Positions 16,950-25,030 of a stretch of DNA of 42,688 bases are shown here, in pieces. Every line of letters starts with the position of its first letter. Positions within the stretch are counted from its first letter, which is position 1. A program made the translations under genes and the position numbers. This stretch comes from an uncultured Prevotellaceae bacterium (GTDB taxonomy: Bacteria; Bacteroidota; Bacteroidia; Bacteroidales; Muribaculaceae), in NCBI GenBank assembly GCA_900320055.1, contig ONQS01000019.1:1-42688 (forward strand), in the 5' to 3' direction. The notes beneath the pieces were generated by a model. That model did no database searches. It was given only the letters and a program-made list of their open reading frames with translations, and was not told the origin of the DNA.

Positions 16950-18113
16950 ATGACACGTCTAACTTTACTCATGGCAGCCATCATCTGCCTCGCCACCTCG
17001 GCACTGGCGCAGATTTCCGAGAATCAGACCCTGTCCACATCATTATGGAAGCAGGGCATTGCCCGTTGTGCCCACTACACGGCTTACGCCAAGGGATTTG
17101 CCAAGCGCTCAGACGAGATGCTCAGACGATTCCCTCAGGGCTATACGCTTGACGACCTGAACGAGGTCTATGACAACCAAGGTGCTAAGTGGGAAAAAAT
17201 CTACGACGAGTTCAAGCAGGAAGAGGGCAAATCAGGCAGCATCGCCGACCTCAAGGAACTGGTAACGCCTCAGATCTGGAAACTCGTTGAACCCGACTTC
17301 AACGCCTTTATCACCGACCATCCCGACATGGCACAGGAAGCCCCTGCTCCCGAGGCCACCGATGGTGAGGCTCAAGAGGGCGAACAAGGCGATAAGGCCC
17401 AGGCTAACGAGGGCGAAGCCAACGCAGCCAAGCCTGCAAGCAGCCTGCCCAGCCTTCCCGCTTGCCCTGCCAATCTGCCTCTGTGGCTGAGCATCATCGG
17501 CCTGCTGTTGGGCCTGTGGGCTCTGCTCAACTCTCTGAGCAACCGTGGCAAGATCAAGGAAATGCGCCGCAATTTTGCCCGTGAAATTGACCGCACCAAC
17601 GCCAACCTGCAGGAGTTCTCGACCGATGCCGCCGACCAGATGCGCGCATTGTCCATCAGGCTGACCGGCAAGGCCGTACGTATGCAGGAGCCTGTTGCCG
17701 ACGACTTAGCGGCCATCAATGATGACGTGCAAGTCGCTGACGAGGAAACAGCGGCCACCGACGGTGATGTTGCCCCTATCGCTGCCGATGATGAGGTGCT
17801 CAACCTCTTCATGAGCAAGCCCGATGACAACGACGACTTCACCCGCGTGAGTGACACGTTTGAGCCCGGCAATTCCATCTTTGTGCTCACCACCCTCGAT
17901 GGACAGCACGGCACCTTTGAGGTCATCGACAAGCCCGAAGTGCACCAGTTTGCCTTGATGATGCCTGCCGAGAACCTGATGCGCGCCTGCTCCGGCAACG
18001 CCATCCAGATTCCCAGCGGTAACCGCATCGTGACCGACCGCGCCGGTGAGGCCGAGTATGTCGACGGCCGCTGGCACGTTGTCGTAAAGGCCATCATCCA
18101 CTACGAGGGCTAA
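16950..18113 (+). CDS. Membrane-anchored adaptor protein with signal peptide and central helix
   Basis: This 387-residue protein starts with a signal peptide (cleavage after ALA, about residue 20). An alpha-helical region to about 125 is followed by an acidic Ala/Glu/Pro linker and one strong membrane helix at about 175-196 (LWLSIIGLLLGLWALLNSL). Beyond it lie a basic stretch with MRRNFAREIDRTNANLQEF and a second domain at about 290-387. The layout implies an outside domain, one membrane crossing and a cytoplasmic domain, and so a link between envelope and cytoplasmic partners. I recognise no family. It follows the Hsp70-like gene by 22 bases and belongs to the same cluster. Confidence 0.75.
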   Translation: MTRLTLLMAAIICLATSALAQISENQTLSTSLWKQGIARCAHYTAYAKGFAKRSDEMLRRFPQGYTLDDLNEVYDNQGAKWEKIYDEFKQEEGKSGSIADLKELVTPQIWKLVEPDFNAFITDHPDMAQEAPAPEATDGEAQEGEQGDKAQANEGEANAAKPASSLPSLPACPANLPLWLSIIGLLLGLWALLNSLSNRGKIKEMRRNFAREIDRTNANLQEFSTDAADQMRALSIRLTGKAVRMQEPVADDLAAINDDVQVADEETAATDGDVAPIAADDEVLNLFMSKPDDNDDFTRVSDTFEPGNSIFVLTTLDGQHGTFEVIDKPEVHQFALMMPAENLMRACSGNAIQIPSGNRIVTDRAGEAEYVDGRWHVVVKAIIHYEG

Positions 18114-18129
18114 TCACACCACCATCAAC

Positions 18130-18214
18130 AGTTAATAGAGAATAGTTGCAAGGTCTGTTGGCCACTGCCACTTATCAGATGCTGCGACTGGCGCCCAACT
18201 ATTCTCTATTAACT
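18130..18214. repeat. 19-bp perfect inverted repeat inside the operon
   Basis: The arms at 18130-18148 (AGTTAATAGAGAATAGTTG) and 18196-18214 are perfect reverse complements separated by 47 bases. No T-run follows, so it is not a normal terminator. The right arm has a 7-base periodicity (AACTATT, CTCTATT, AACTTTA) reminiscent of the heptamer arrays elsewhere in the window. It ends 13 bases before the zinc-ribbon gene and could act in processing or attenuation, or be a remnant of a small mobile repeat. Confidence 0.75.
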
Positions 18215-18227
18215 TTATCACCGAATT

Positions 18228-18722
18228 ATGCGCTGGACTTGTCCCAAATGCGGTAAGAAACTCGACGTCAGCAATGAGCAACTCATCGCTGGCGACGGCG
18301 TGATTGTGTGCCCGCAGTGCCTGCTGCAGGCACATCAGCCCATCCCCACAACGCGTGTCACCGCACGGGCCGACAAGACCGCCACCACCTCATCCGCCCC
18401 CAAGCGCACACCGCAACGGAGCATCAACTTTGACAGTGAGACTCCGCCAGAGTACCACCCCAGCACTCCTCCCGTCCATAAGAATCGCATGAAGCAGGCT
18501 TCCGCATCATATCATTATACCGGGCTCACCGGCAAGGGAGCCACCACGGCCCAAAACCAACCTAATGGCAAGAAAAAATCCAGCAGCAAGCGGAGGAAAA
18601 AGAAGAAAGCCAATGCCGATGGCATGAGTGCCCTGGGATGCCTGGGGCGCACGATTGTTTTCACGCTGGTGCTGTTTGCCGCCTATATCTTCTTCGGCCT
18701 CCTGCTCGAAGCCATGCAGTAA
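18228..18722 (+). CDS. Tail-anchored zinc-ribbon protein
   Basis: This 164-residue protein has an N-terminal zinc ribbon (CPKCGKK at residues 5-11 and CPQC near 28, four cysteines). A long Ser/Thr/Pro-rich disordered linker and a very basic run (KKKSSSKRRKKKKA, about 117-130) follow. A C-terminal membrane helix (TIVFTLVLFAAYIFFGLLLEA) ends almost at the last residue. The layout fits a membrane-tethered cytoplasmic adaptor, with the basic run at the inner leaflet. I infer it is the last gene of the cluster, although the inverted repeat before it could separate its expression. No specific function can be assigned. Confidence 0.75.
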   Translation: MRWTCPKCGKKLDVSNEQLIAGDGVIVCPQCLLQAHQPIPTTRVTARADKTATTSSAPKRTPQRSINFDSETPPEYHPSTPPVHKNRMKQASASYHYTGLTGKGATTAQNQPNGKKKSSSKRRKKKKANADGMSALGCLGRTIVFTLVLFAAYIFFGLLLEAMQ

Positions 18723-18893
18723 TCATCGATTATTCCCCATCTTACCGGCTTTTTCCGTCCTGCTTTCAGCATTAGGGGCAGCGCAACTCCTATCCCTGCG
18801 CCATCCGAGCCTCAAACAAGGTTGGGCGTCGGACCCAAGCGCCTGCAAGAACAAAAAAATGGATAAATCCTTTTTTTTATCTGCGGGTTGCAG

Positions 18894-18901
18894 TAACTTT
18901 G
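18894..18901 (+). promoter_or_regulatory. -7 box upstream of the DUF4491 gene
   Basis: TAACTTTG matches TAnnTTTG in the 239-base gap after the zinc-ribbon gene. A start near 18908 gives a leader of about 54 bases. It marks a new transcription unit after the VWA/tubulin-like cluster. Confidence 0.65.
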
Positions 18902-18961
18902 CAGGACTTTTGAGCCAGCCTGTTAATCAGGTCCTGGCATGCGGCATAATCACATAACGAA

Positions 18962-19294
18962 ATGATGAGTTTTCTATCTACATATCACCTGCAAGGCCTT
19001 GTGCTGGGCCTATGCTCGTTTTTGATCATCGGCATCTTCCACCCACTTGTCATCAAGGGTGAGTACCACTTTGGACAACGTTTCAAGTGGTTCTTCCTGC
19101 TGCTGGGCATCCTGCTATGCTTAGGGTCCCTGCTCGTTGACGGCATGATGCTATCATCGCTGATGGGCGTTGGCGCCTTCTCGAGTTTCTGGGGCATCAA
19201 GGAGATGGGAGAGCAGCAGCAGCGCGTTCGCAAGGGTTGGTTCCCACGCAACCCCAAGCGCACCTATCCGTGGGACGCAGACAACAAGGATTGA
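18962..19294 (+). CDS. DUF4491 family membrane protein
   Basis: This 110-residue protein has three hydrophobic segments (about 9-27, 42-60, 63-78) and then a conserved soluble tail with EQQQRVRKGWFPRNPKR. The start LQGLVLGLCSFLIIGIFHPLVIKGEY and this tail are what I remember of DUF4491, a Bacteroidales membrane family of unknown function. Two ATG codons stand in tandem (18962 and 18965). It has its own promoter and precedes trmD by 73 bases. Confidence 0.8.
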   Translation: MMSFLSTYHLQGLVLGLCSFLIIGIFHPLVIKGEYHFGQRFKWFFLLLGILLCLGSLLVDGMMLSSLMGVGAFSSFWGIKEMGEQQQRVRKGWFPRNPKRTYPWDADNKD

Positions 19295-19367
19295 GATACT
19301 GGCACGCGTCACATCCGTGTCCGTCCATTCCAACGCGATGAAGTAGCAACAAACAACTGATAACCAC

Positions 19368-20045
19368 ATGAGAATAGATATACTGACCGTCATGCCCGAC
19401 GCACTCGAGTCGCCGCTGCACACGTCCATTCTGCAACGCGCCCAAGACAAGGGGCTGGTGGAAATACACGTGCACAACCTGCGGGACTGGAGCCTGCGCA
19501 AGCACCGCAAAGTGGACGATTACCCCTTTGGCGGCGAGGCCGGCATGGTCATGCAGATTGAGCCCGTGTGGCGCTGCATGGAGGAGTTGAAGAGCCAACG
19601 AGAGTATGACGAGATCATCTTCACCTCACCCGATGGCGAACAACTCGACCAGCCCATGGCCAATGCCCTGTCGCTCAAAGAGAACATCATGATCCTGTGT
19701 GGCCATTACAAGGGTGTGGACTATCGCATACGCGAGCACCTGATCACCAAGGAGATCACCATCGGCGACTATGTGCTCACCGGCGGCGAACTGCCAGCGG
19801 CTGTCATCGCCGACGCTGTGGTGCGGCTGCTGCCTGGAGCCATCGGCGATGAGCAGAGCGCCCTGAGCGACTCATTTCAGGATGGACTGATCGAGGCACC
19901 GGTCTATACCCGGCCCGAAGTGTTCAACGGCTGGCACGTGCCTGAGATTCTGCTCAGCGGCCATCAGGCCAAGATCGCGGAGTGGAAGATGCAGATGTCG
20001 CTGGAACGCACGCGCCGCTTGCGTCCCAATCTGCTCAAGGACTAA
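19368..20045 (+). CDS. trmD: tRNA (guanine-N1-)-methyltransferase TrmD
   Basis: This 225-residue SPOUT methyltransferase makes m1G37 next to the anticodon of tRNAs reading CNN codons, which prevents frameshifting. Visible family features are [16 protein letters not shown] at the start, [17 protein letters not shown], the trefoil-knot SAM site [17 protein letters not shown] with [13 protein letters not shown], and the C-terminal [20 protein letters not shown]. The length is normal. The stop TAA lies at the start of a heptamer array that fills the gap to the FtsB-like gene, so the two are probably co-transcribed. Confidence 0.97.
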   Translation: MRIDILTVMPDALESPLHTSILQRAQDKGLVEIHVHNLRDWSLRKHRKVDDYPFGGEAGMVMQIEPVWRCMEELKSQREYDEIIFTSPDGEQLDQPMANALSLKENIMILCGHYKGVDYRIREHLITKEITIGDYVLTGGELPAAVIADAVVRLLPGAIGDEQSALSDSFQDGLIEAPVYTRPEVFNGWHVPEILLSGHQAKIAEWKMQMSLERTRRLRPNLLKD

Positions 20046-20090
20046 AAACTAACAACTAACAACTAAAGACTAAAGACTAACAACTAAAAA
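20043..20090 (+). repeat. Heptamer repeat array between trmD and the FtsB-like gene
   Basis: About seven 7-base units in the coding sense: CTAACAA, CTAAAGA and CTAAAAA variants. The trmD stop codon TAA is the first part of the array, and the next gene's ATG follows two bases after it. Confidence 0.85.
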
Positions 20091-20091
20091 T

Positions 20092-20400
20092 ATGGCTCTC
20101 TTCAACATACAACGTCCCAAATGGATTCCGCGGTGGCTCAATATCCCACTGCTCATTTTCGTAGCGTTTGTGGTCGTGTTGCTCTTCTTCGGCGACAATA
20201 ACTACATGCGCATCAGCAAGTACCGCTCACAGATCAATGACCTGAAGAGTCAGATTCAGAACAACGAGGACTCGGCTGCCATGTATGACGCTAAGGTCAA
20301 CGAACTCAACACCGACAACGAGTCACTCGAACGCCTCGTGCGCGAGAAATATGGCATGAAGCGTACCAACGAGGAAGTATTTATCACAGACATACCCTGA
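20092..20400 (+). CDS. FtsB/DivIC-type septum formation initiator
   Basis: This 102-residue bitopic protein has a short cytoplasmic N-terminus, one membrane helix (about 17-37, NIPLLIFVAFVVVLLFFGD) and a periplasmic coiled coil (ISKYRSQINDLKSQIQ and on). It ends with the family-typical LERLVREKYGMKRTNEEVF. It would act with FtsL and FtsQ homologues in activating septal wall synthesis. It sits between trmD and a four-helix membrane protein, 6 bases from the latter. The low sequence conservation of this family means the assignment rests on layout and the end motif. Confidence 0.88.
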   Translation: MALFNIQRPKWIPRWLNIPLLIFVAFVVVLLFFGDNNYMRISKYRSQINDLKSQIQNNEDSAAMYDAKVNELNTDNESLERLVREKYGMKRTNEEVFITDIP

Positions 20401-20406
20401 TCCCTT

Positions 20407-20778
20407 ATGACTCAAAGAGAAAACGCCACCAGGCTCCAACTGTCTGGCCTATTAGTGCTCATCGGGCTGCTTGCCATGACCGTGATGGCAGTGATGCCCT
20501 TGCTTAACATCATCCACGAATGGATGAAGTGGGTGTTTGCCATCGGCGCAGTAACGGTACTGGCAGGCCGCATCATCGGCGCCTACAATGGCCCGCAGTT
20601 GCGCGTCAAGCGCTTGCATCGCATCCTGATCTCGAGCGCCATCCTGTATTGCGCAAGCGCCCTGATGATGTTTCTCTCCCGCGGCACCAACGATTGGATA
20701 GCCCTGCTGCTGGCAGGCCTGATGGTGCAGATCTACGCCACGTGGATGATAGAACGCGAAAACAAGAAAACGGAGTAA
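20407..20778 (+). CDS. Conserved four-helix membrane protein
   Basis: This 123-residue protein has about four hydrophobic helices (11-33, 40-58, 74-90, 97-114) and short charged loops and tail. I recognise no domain. The start is 6 bases after the FtsB-like gene, so they are probably translated from one message. I recall similar small membrane proteins next to the septum initiator in Bacteroides, which would suggest an envelope role, but that is weak support. Confidence 0.75.
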   Translation: MTQRENATRLQLSGLLVLIGLLAMTVMAVMPLLNIIHEWMKWVFAIGAVTVLAGRIIGAYNGPQLRVKRLHRILISSAILYCASALMMFLSRGTNDWIALLLAGLMVQIYATWMIERENKKTE

Positions 20779-20804
20779 TAACTACAAGTAAACGAGAAAT
20801 TTAT

Positions 20805-20835
20805 TTTGCAGTTAGCAATAGTTTTGATAATTTTG
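20805..20835 (+). promoter_or_regulatory. Promoter of coaX and the envelope genes after it
   Basis: TTTG at 20805-20808 and TAATTTTG at 20828-20835 are 19 bases apart, the usual Bacteroidota spacing. The predicted start is near 20841, only one or two bases before the ATG at 20843, so the message may be leaderless. Confidence 0.75.
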
Positions 20836-20842
20836 CGGGTTA

Positions 20843-21610
20843 ATGAAAGGTAATCTCACAATCGACAACGGAAACACCTCAGTCAAGGTGGCTTTCTTTA
20901 TCGGCACGCAAGTGGTTGCGACCAATCGGTTTACACGTCGCGACACTCGCCTGCTGGAACGCTTTATCAGCACCTACAAACCCAATAGCGCCATCGTGTG
21001 CACCACAGCCAGCGCGTCGTCCAGCCAGCGCATTTTCCAGGTGCTGGAACAACGCTTGCCGCAAGTGACGCACCTCACCCACGAGACGCCGCTCCCCATC
21101 CGTCTGGGTTACGACACACCCGAAACGCTAGGTCGGGACCGTATCGCCACCGCTGTCGGGGCTTGGACCATCGCACAGCGGCTCGATAACGCCTGCGACG
21201 TGCTCGTCATCGACGCCGGCACAGCGGTCACCTACGACATTATCAAGAGCGACGGCTGCTTTGTGGGCGGCAATATCGCGCCCGGACTGGGGCTGCGCTT
21301 CAAGTCGCTGCACGAGCACACGGGCCAACTGCCCCTGATCAGTGCCGATGGCAATACGCCCGTGGTCGGTTACGATACCGAAACAGCCATCCGCAGTGGC
21401 GTGGTGCTGGGACTGCTTGGAGAAATCAAGTGCTATATTTCCGATCTGAAACTCTCGCATCCCAATCTGATGGTGTTTATCACCGGCGGTGACGGCAAGT
21501 TACTGCACTCCCACCTCGCCGATGACAGCATAATCTTTTACGAAAATCTGGCGGCTGAAGGACTCAACCGCATACAATTATACAACCAAGCCAATGAGAA
21601 TCAACTATAG
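20843..21610 (+). CDS. coaX: Type III pantothenate kinase CoaX
   Basis: This 255-residue ASKHA-fold kinase phosphorylates pantothenate in the first step of coenzyme A synthesis. It has the phosphate-1 motif LTIDNGNTSVKVAFF (D8), the catalytic aspartate in LVIDAGTAVTYDI (D124), the substrate and dimer motif GGNIAPGLGLRFKSLHEHTGQLP in part, and the adenosine motif VFITGGDG. The last 17 bases overlap the outer-membrane protein gene in another frame. Translation probably begins at the very 5' end of the mRNA. Confidence 0.95.
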   Translation: MKGNLTIDNGNTSVKVAFFIGTQVVATNRFTRRDTRLLERFISTYKPNSAIVCTTASASSSQRIFQVLEQRLPQVTHLTHETPLPIRLGYDTPETLGRDRIATAVGAWTIAQRLDNACDVLVIDAGTAVTYDIIKSDGCFVGGNIAPGLGLRFKSLHEHTGQLPLISADGNTPVVGYDTETAIRSGVVLGLLGEIKCYISDLKLSHPNLMVFITGGDGKLLHSHLADDSIIFYENLAAEGLNRIQLYNQANENQL

Positions 21611-22835
21611 AATCATTCTGGTCACACTTGCTATTGCCCTGTGCAGCGTTTTGTCTCAAGCGCAGATCGTGACTTCGCCATACTCCAAGATGGGTTATGG
21701 CATGCTCAGCGACAACGTGTCGAGCATCCAGCGATCGATGGGCGGTGTGGGGTATGCTATGAGAGGTGGACGCATCATCAATGTGATGAACCCTGCCTCC
21801 TATGCCCATGTCGATTCGCTTACTTTTCTCTGGGATGTGGGCATCGACCTGACCAACCTCTGGAGCAAGGAAAACGGCAACAAGGGATACAATTTGGGAG
21901 GTGGACTCGACTATCTGACGGGGCACTTCAAGTTGGCCAAGGGTCTGGGAGCAGCATTTGGCTTGCTGCCCTACTCCTCGGTAGGCTATTCCTATGGCGG
22001 AGAGATTGAGGGCGGCAGCGAGGCTCGTAGCGGCAGTGGCGGCTTCAACCAGTTGTTTATCGGTGTGGGCTATGAGCCCATCAAGAATCTGAGCGTGGGT
22101 CTGAACTTCGCCTACCTGTTTGGCTCGACCACCAACACGACTCAAGTCTCGTCCACCTCGTCCAGTTTCTTCACCCGTAACATGAAGATCCGTGACTGGA
22201 ACGCCCAAGTGGGCCTCCAGTTCAGCCAACCCATCGCAGGTGGCCGCGACATGATCACCCTGGGCGCGACTTACCAGCCCAAGAAGTCCTTCCATGGCAA
22301 TGCCTGGGGAACCAGTTACGACAGCCAGGACAGCAAGGTGGACACGATCGGCTACACCTCGATGAGCGGCAAGTATGAGCAGCCTGCGTCGATCGGCGTG
22401 GGATTGAGTTACACGGTGAATCGACGCCTCACCATCGAGGCCGACTACACTTACCAGAAGTGGAGTGGTGCCAAATATCAGCCCATCACTGGATTTGAGT
22501 CACAGTCCATGCAGTTTGACGACCGCTGGAAAATGGCAGCCGGTGTCCAGTACACGCCCAACAAGCGCGGCAGTTACTTTGGGGCGATGTCGTTCCGCGC
22601 GGGAGCGTTCTATAACCACGACTACATGAATTATAGCGGTAACAACGTGCGCGACTATGGAGCAAGCATTGGTGTCGGCCTGCCCGCACCCAATGGCAAG
22701 ACCACCGTCAATCTGGGCCTGGAGTGGAGGCACCGCGAGACCTCGCCCGTGCACCTGATCACCGAGAACTACCTCAACATCACCCTTGGGGTGAACTTCA
22801 ACGAGATGTGGTTCTGGAAGAGCCGCATCCGCTAA
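21594..22835 (+). CDS. Outer-membrane beta-barrel protein (FadL/PorV-like fold)
   Basis: This 413-residue protein has a signal peptide ending SQAQ (about residue 24). It is then rich in alternating beta strands with aromatic girdles and glycine turns, such as YSYGGEIEGGSEARSGSGG and LNFAYLFGSTTNTTQ, and it ends in a strand-like region. The start SPYSKMGYGML and QRSMGGVGYAM resemble Bacteroidales outer-membrane transport-type barrels. The substrate is unknown. The start lies inside the end of coaX and the stop is 6 bases before lptC, so the three genes form one unit. Confidence 0.8.
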   Translation: MRINYRIILVTLAIALCSVLSQAQIVTSPYSKMGYGMLSDNVSSIQRSMGGVGYAMRGGRIINVMNPASYAHVDSLTFLWDVGIDLTNLWSKENGNKGYNLGGGLDYLTGHFKLAKGLGAAFGLLPYSSVGYSYGGEIEGGSEARSGSGGFNQLFIGVGYEPIKNLSVGLNFAYLFGSTTNTTQVSSTSSSFFTRNMKIRDWNAQVGLQFSQPIAGGRDMITLGATYQPKKSFHGNAWGTSYDSQDSKVDTIGYTSMSGKYEQPASIGVGLSYTVNRRLTIEADYTYQKWSGAKYQPITGFESQSMQFDDRWKMAAGVQYTPNKRGSYFGAMSFRAGAFYNHDYMNYSGNNVRDYGASIGVGLPAPNGKTTVNLGLEWRHRETSPVHLITENYLNITLGVNFNEMWFWKSRIR

Positions 22836-22841
22836 TCCACC

Positions 22842-23444
22842 GTGAGACAACTGCTTCACATATCCTCTGTCGCTATCCTGCTGCTGATGTGTGTCACGGC
22901 ATGTCAGGACGATGGGACGACCGTTGTGAGCCATCCCACCAACCCCGAAACCGTCCCCACCATGGCGACTCGGGACGTGGAAACCGTCATCAGCGACTCG
23001 GGGCACACCCGCTATCGCATCACAGCCAAGGTGTGGAACATGTTTGAGGAAGCCAAAAAGCCCCACTGGACATTTCCCGAGGGCGTGAAATGTGAAGAAC
23101 TGGACAACCGCTACCAGATGGTGTCGGCCATCCAGTGCGACTCGGCATACTTCGACAAAATCACGTCGCTGTGGACACTCACGGGACATGTGCGCATCAA
23201 CAATGTGAGTGGCGACGTGGTGCTTACCGACCAACTGATGTGGGACCAGAACGCTCACAAACTCTATAGCGACGCCTTTATCCACATCGAGAAACAGGGC
23301 CGCATCATCGAGGGCTACGGCTATGAGTCCAACGAGCGGCTCACAACCTACCAGTTGCGTCAAGTCGAAGCCATCTTCCCGATCGACGAGAGCCGCATGC
23401 CACATCCAGGAAGCGGCAACGCCTCGCCACGCGCCATGCAGTGA
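22842..23444 (+). CDS. lptC: LptC family LPS-export protein
   Basis: This 200-residue protein starts at GTG and has a lipoprotein-like signal with VTAC at residue 21. The following beta-rich domain has the LptC pattern: VETVISDSGHTRYRITAK, YMVSAIQCDSAYFDK-type strands, LTGHVRINNVSGDVVLTDQLMWD in part, and SNERLTTYQLRQ. LptC passes lipopolysaccharide from the LptB2FG transporter to LptA. E. coli LptC has a membrane helix instead; in Bacteroidota a lipoprotein form is common. It sits directly downstream of the outer-membrane barrel gene. Confidence 0.88.
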   Translation: MRQLLHISSVAILLLMCVTACQDDGTTVVSHPTNPETVPTMATRDVETVISDSGHTRYRITAKVWNMFEEAKKPHWTFPEGVKCEELDNRYQMVSAIQCDSAYFDKITSLWTLTGHVRINNVSGDVVLTDQLMWDQNAHKLYSDAFIHIEKQGRIIEGYGYESNERLTTYQLRQVEAIFPIDESRMPHPGSGNASPRAMQ

Positions 23445-23505
23445 ACACTGGCGGCTATGGCCATCAGATTAAGCATATAACTAACACGATATATCGCATA
23501 TAATT

Positions 23506-24795
23506 TTGGATCCAAGTTACTCATCACCGCTGATAATCGCCCTGATCGCATTGCTATGCTCGGCTTTCTTCTCGGGCATGGAAATCGCCTTTGTGTCGTC
23601 CAACAAGGTGCGTGCCGAGATTGAAATGGCCCGTGGCGGCATCATCAACCGCATCCTGAACATCTATTACAGCAACCGCGAGATGCTCATCTCGACACTG
23701 CTCATCGGCAACAATATCGCCAACATCGTCTACTCGATGGCTATGGCCAAGTTGCTGACCATACCCTTGCAGGCCTATATCAGCAATCCGGCCCTGCTGC
23801 TTCTGACTCAGACCGTGATCGCCACGCTGATCATTCTCATCTTTGGCGAGTTTGTGCCCAAAACCATCTTCCGCATCAATCCCAACGCATCGTTGCGCAC
23901 AGCCTCCATCCCCCTATACATGATCTACTGTGTGCTCTATCCCATCTCTCGCTTTACCGAGTGGCTGTCGGCATTGCTCATGAAACTGTTTGGCATCAAG
24001 ATCAACTCCACACGGGTGAGACTGCTCACTGTCGACGAACTCGACGCCTACCTGCAAGAGAATATCGACAAGCGCGAGGATGAGAACAAGACCGTCGAGA
24101 GGGAGGTTAAAATCTTTGAGAACGCATTAGACTTCAGCGATACCAGGCTGCGAGACTGCATGGTGCCGCGCAACGAGATTGTCGCCGTCGACGTGGAAGA
24201 CACGACCCGCGACGACCTGGTTAAACTCTTCACCCAATCGGGGTTGTCCAAGATTGTGGTGTACAAAGAGAGCATCGATGATGTGATCGGCTTTATCCAG
24301 GTGAGCGAACTGTTTGTCACCACAGTGGACTGGAAAACACGCCTCAAGCCTGTGCTCTTTGCCCCTGAGACTCTGCTCGCGCGCAAGATGATGCAGCAAC
24401 TCATGGACGAGAAACGCTCAATGGCCATCGTTATCGACGAGTTTGGCGGCACGAGCGGTATGGTAACCCTCGAGGACTTGGTCGAGGAGATTTTTGGCGA
24501 GATCGAGGATGAGCATGACCGCAACCGCCTCATCGCACGCCAACTGTCGGAAACGAGTTACGAATTCTCGGGGCGCATGGAGATTGAGGAAATCAACGAG
24601 CGCTTCCACCTCGATATCCCCGAGAGCGACGACTACCAAACCATTGCCGGCTACCTGCTTGACGAGAACGAAGCCATCCCCAATGTGGGCGAAGTGTTTG
24701 ACTTGCCTCCCTACCGCTTCACCATCGAGCGTAAAACCGCTGCCCGTATCGAACTTATCAGGGTTGACATCCTTGACGAGGAAGACAAGAAATAG
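23506..24795 (+). CDS. CNNM/CBS/CorC family membrane protein (hemolysin C-like)
   Basis: This 429-residue protein has an N-terminal CNNM/DUF21 membrane domain (SAFFSGMEIAFVSSNKVRAE, about 1-185, three or four helices). Two CBS domains (about 205-325, with MVPRNEIVAVDVEDT and MAIVIDEFGGTSGMVTLEDL) and a CorC_HlyC domain (about 345-425) follow. Members are linked to magnesium or other ion export; the old name hemolysin is misleading. No ATG fits; the TTG at 23506 gives the expected N-terminal length. The same bases also read TAATTTTG (23501-23508), a -7-like box, so the start is uncertain if that box is used. It is 61 bases from lptC. Confidence 0.9.
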   Translation: MDPSYSSPLIIALIALLCSAFFSGMEIAFVSSNKVRAEIEMARGGIINRILNIYYSNREMLISTLLIGNNIANIVYSMAMAKLLTIPLQAYISNPALLLLTQTVIATLIILIFGEFVPKTIFRINPNASLRTASIPLYMIYCVLYPISRFTEWLSALLMKLFGIKINSTRVRLLTVDELDAYLQENIDKREDENKTVEREVKIFENALDFSDTRLRDCMVPRNEIVAVDVEDTTRDDLVKLFTQSGLSKIVVYKESIDDVIGFIQVSELFVTTVDWKTRLKPVLFAPETLLARKMMQQLMDEKRSMAIVIDEFGGTSGMVTLEDLVEEIFGEIEDEHDRNRLIARQLSETSYEFSGRMEIEEINERFHLDIPESDDYQTIAGYLLDENEAIPNVGEVFDLPPYRFTIERKTAARIELIRVDILDEEDKK

Positions 24796-24857
24796 CCACC
24801 ACTAGATCGGTATTTACTCAAGAAAAAAGACATTTTGGTCAAAAAAACGACAAAATA

Positions 24858-24890
24858 TTTGCAAGATTGAACTCTTTTGCACTATCTTTG
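24858..24890 (+). promoter_or_regulatory. Promoter of tRNA-Asp
   Basis: TTTG at 24858-24861 and TATCTTTG at 24883-24890 are 21 bases apart. The predicted start is near 24897, about 20 bases before the tRNA. Confidence 0.8.
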
Positions 24891-24917
24891 CACCGCATTT
24901 CGCCAGAAATGTGACCA

Positions 24918-24994
24918 GGTGTGTTAGTTCAGTTGGTTAGAATACCTGCCTGTCACGCAGGGGGTCGCGTGTTCGAGTCACGTACACACCGCCA
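24918..24994 (+). tRNA. tRNA-Asp (anticodon GUC)
   Basis: The acceptor stem GGTGTGT pairs with ACACACC, the discriminator is G, and CCA is encoded at 24992-24994. The anticodon stem CCTGC/GCAGG encloses CTGTCAC, giving GUC. The T arm contains GTTCGAGTC. The other two tRNAs in this window lack an encoded CCA. Confidence 0.96.
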
Positions 24995-24997
24995 CAA

Positions 24998-25030
24998 GGG
25001 AGATATCCGCAAGGGTGTCTCCCGTTGTTT
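24998..25030 (+). terminator. Intrinsic terminator of tRNA-Asp
   Basis: GGGAGATATCC pairs with GGGTGTCTCCC (11 bp with two G-T pairs) around loop GCAA. The stem is followed by GTTGTTTTTTATTT. It starts three bases after the encoded CCA. Confidence 0.88.

Noticed and set aside
24998-25030. Start of a tRNA-linked integration site
   Set aside because: The sequence after tRNA-Asp is a plain terminator. I saw no repeat of the tRNA 3' end and no integrase in the window.
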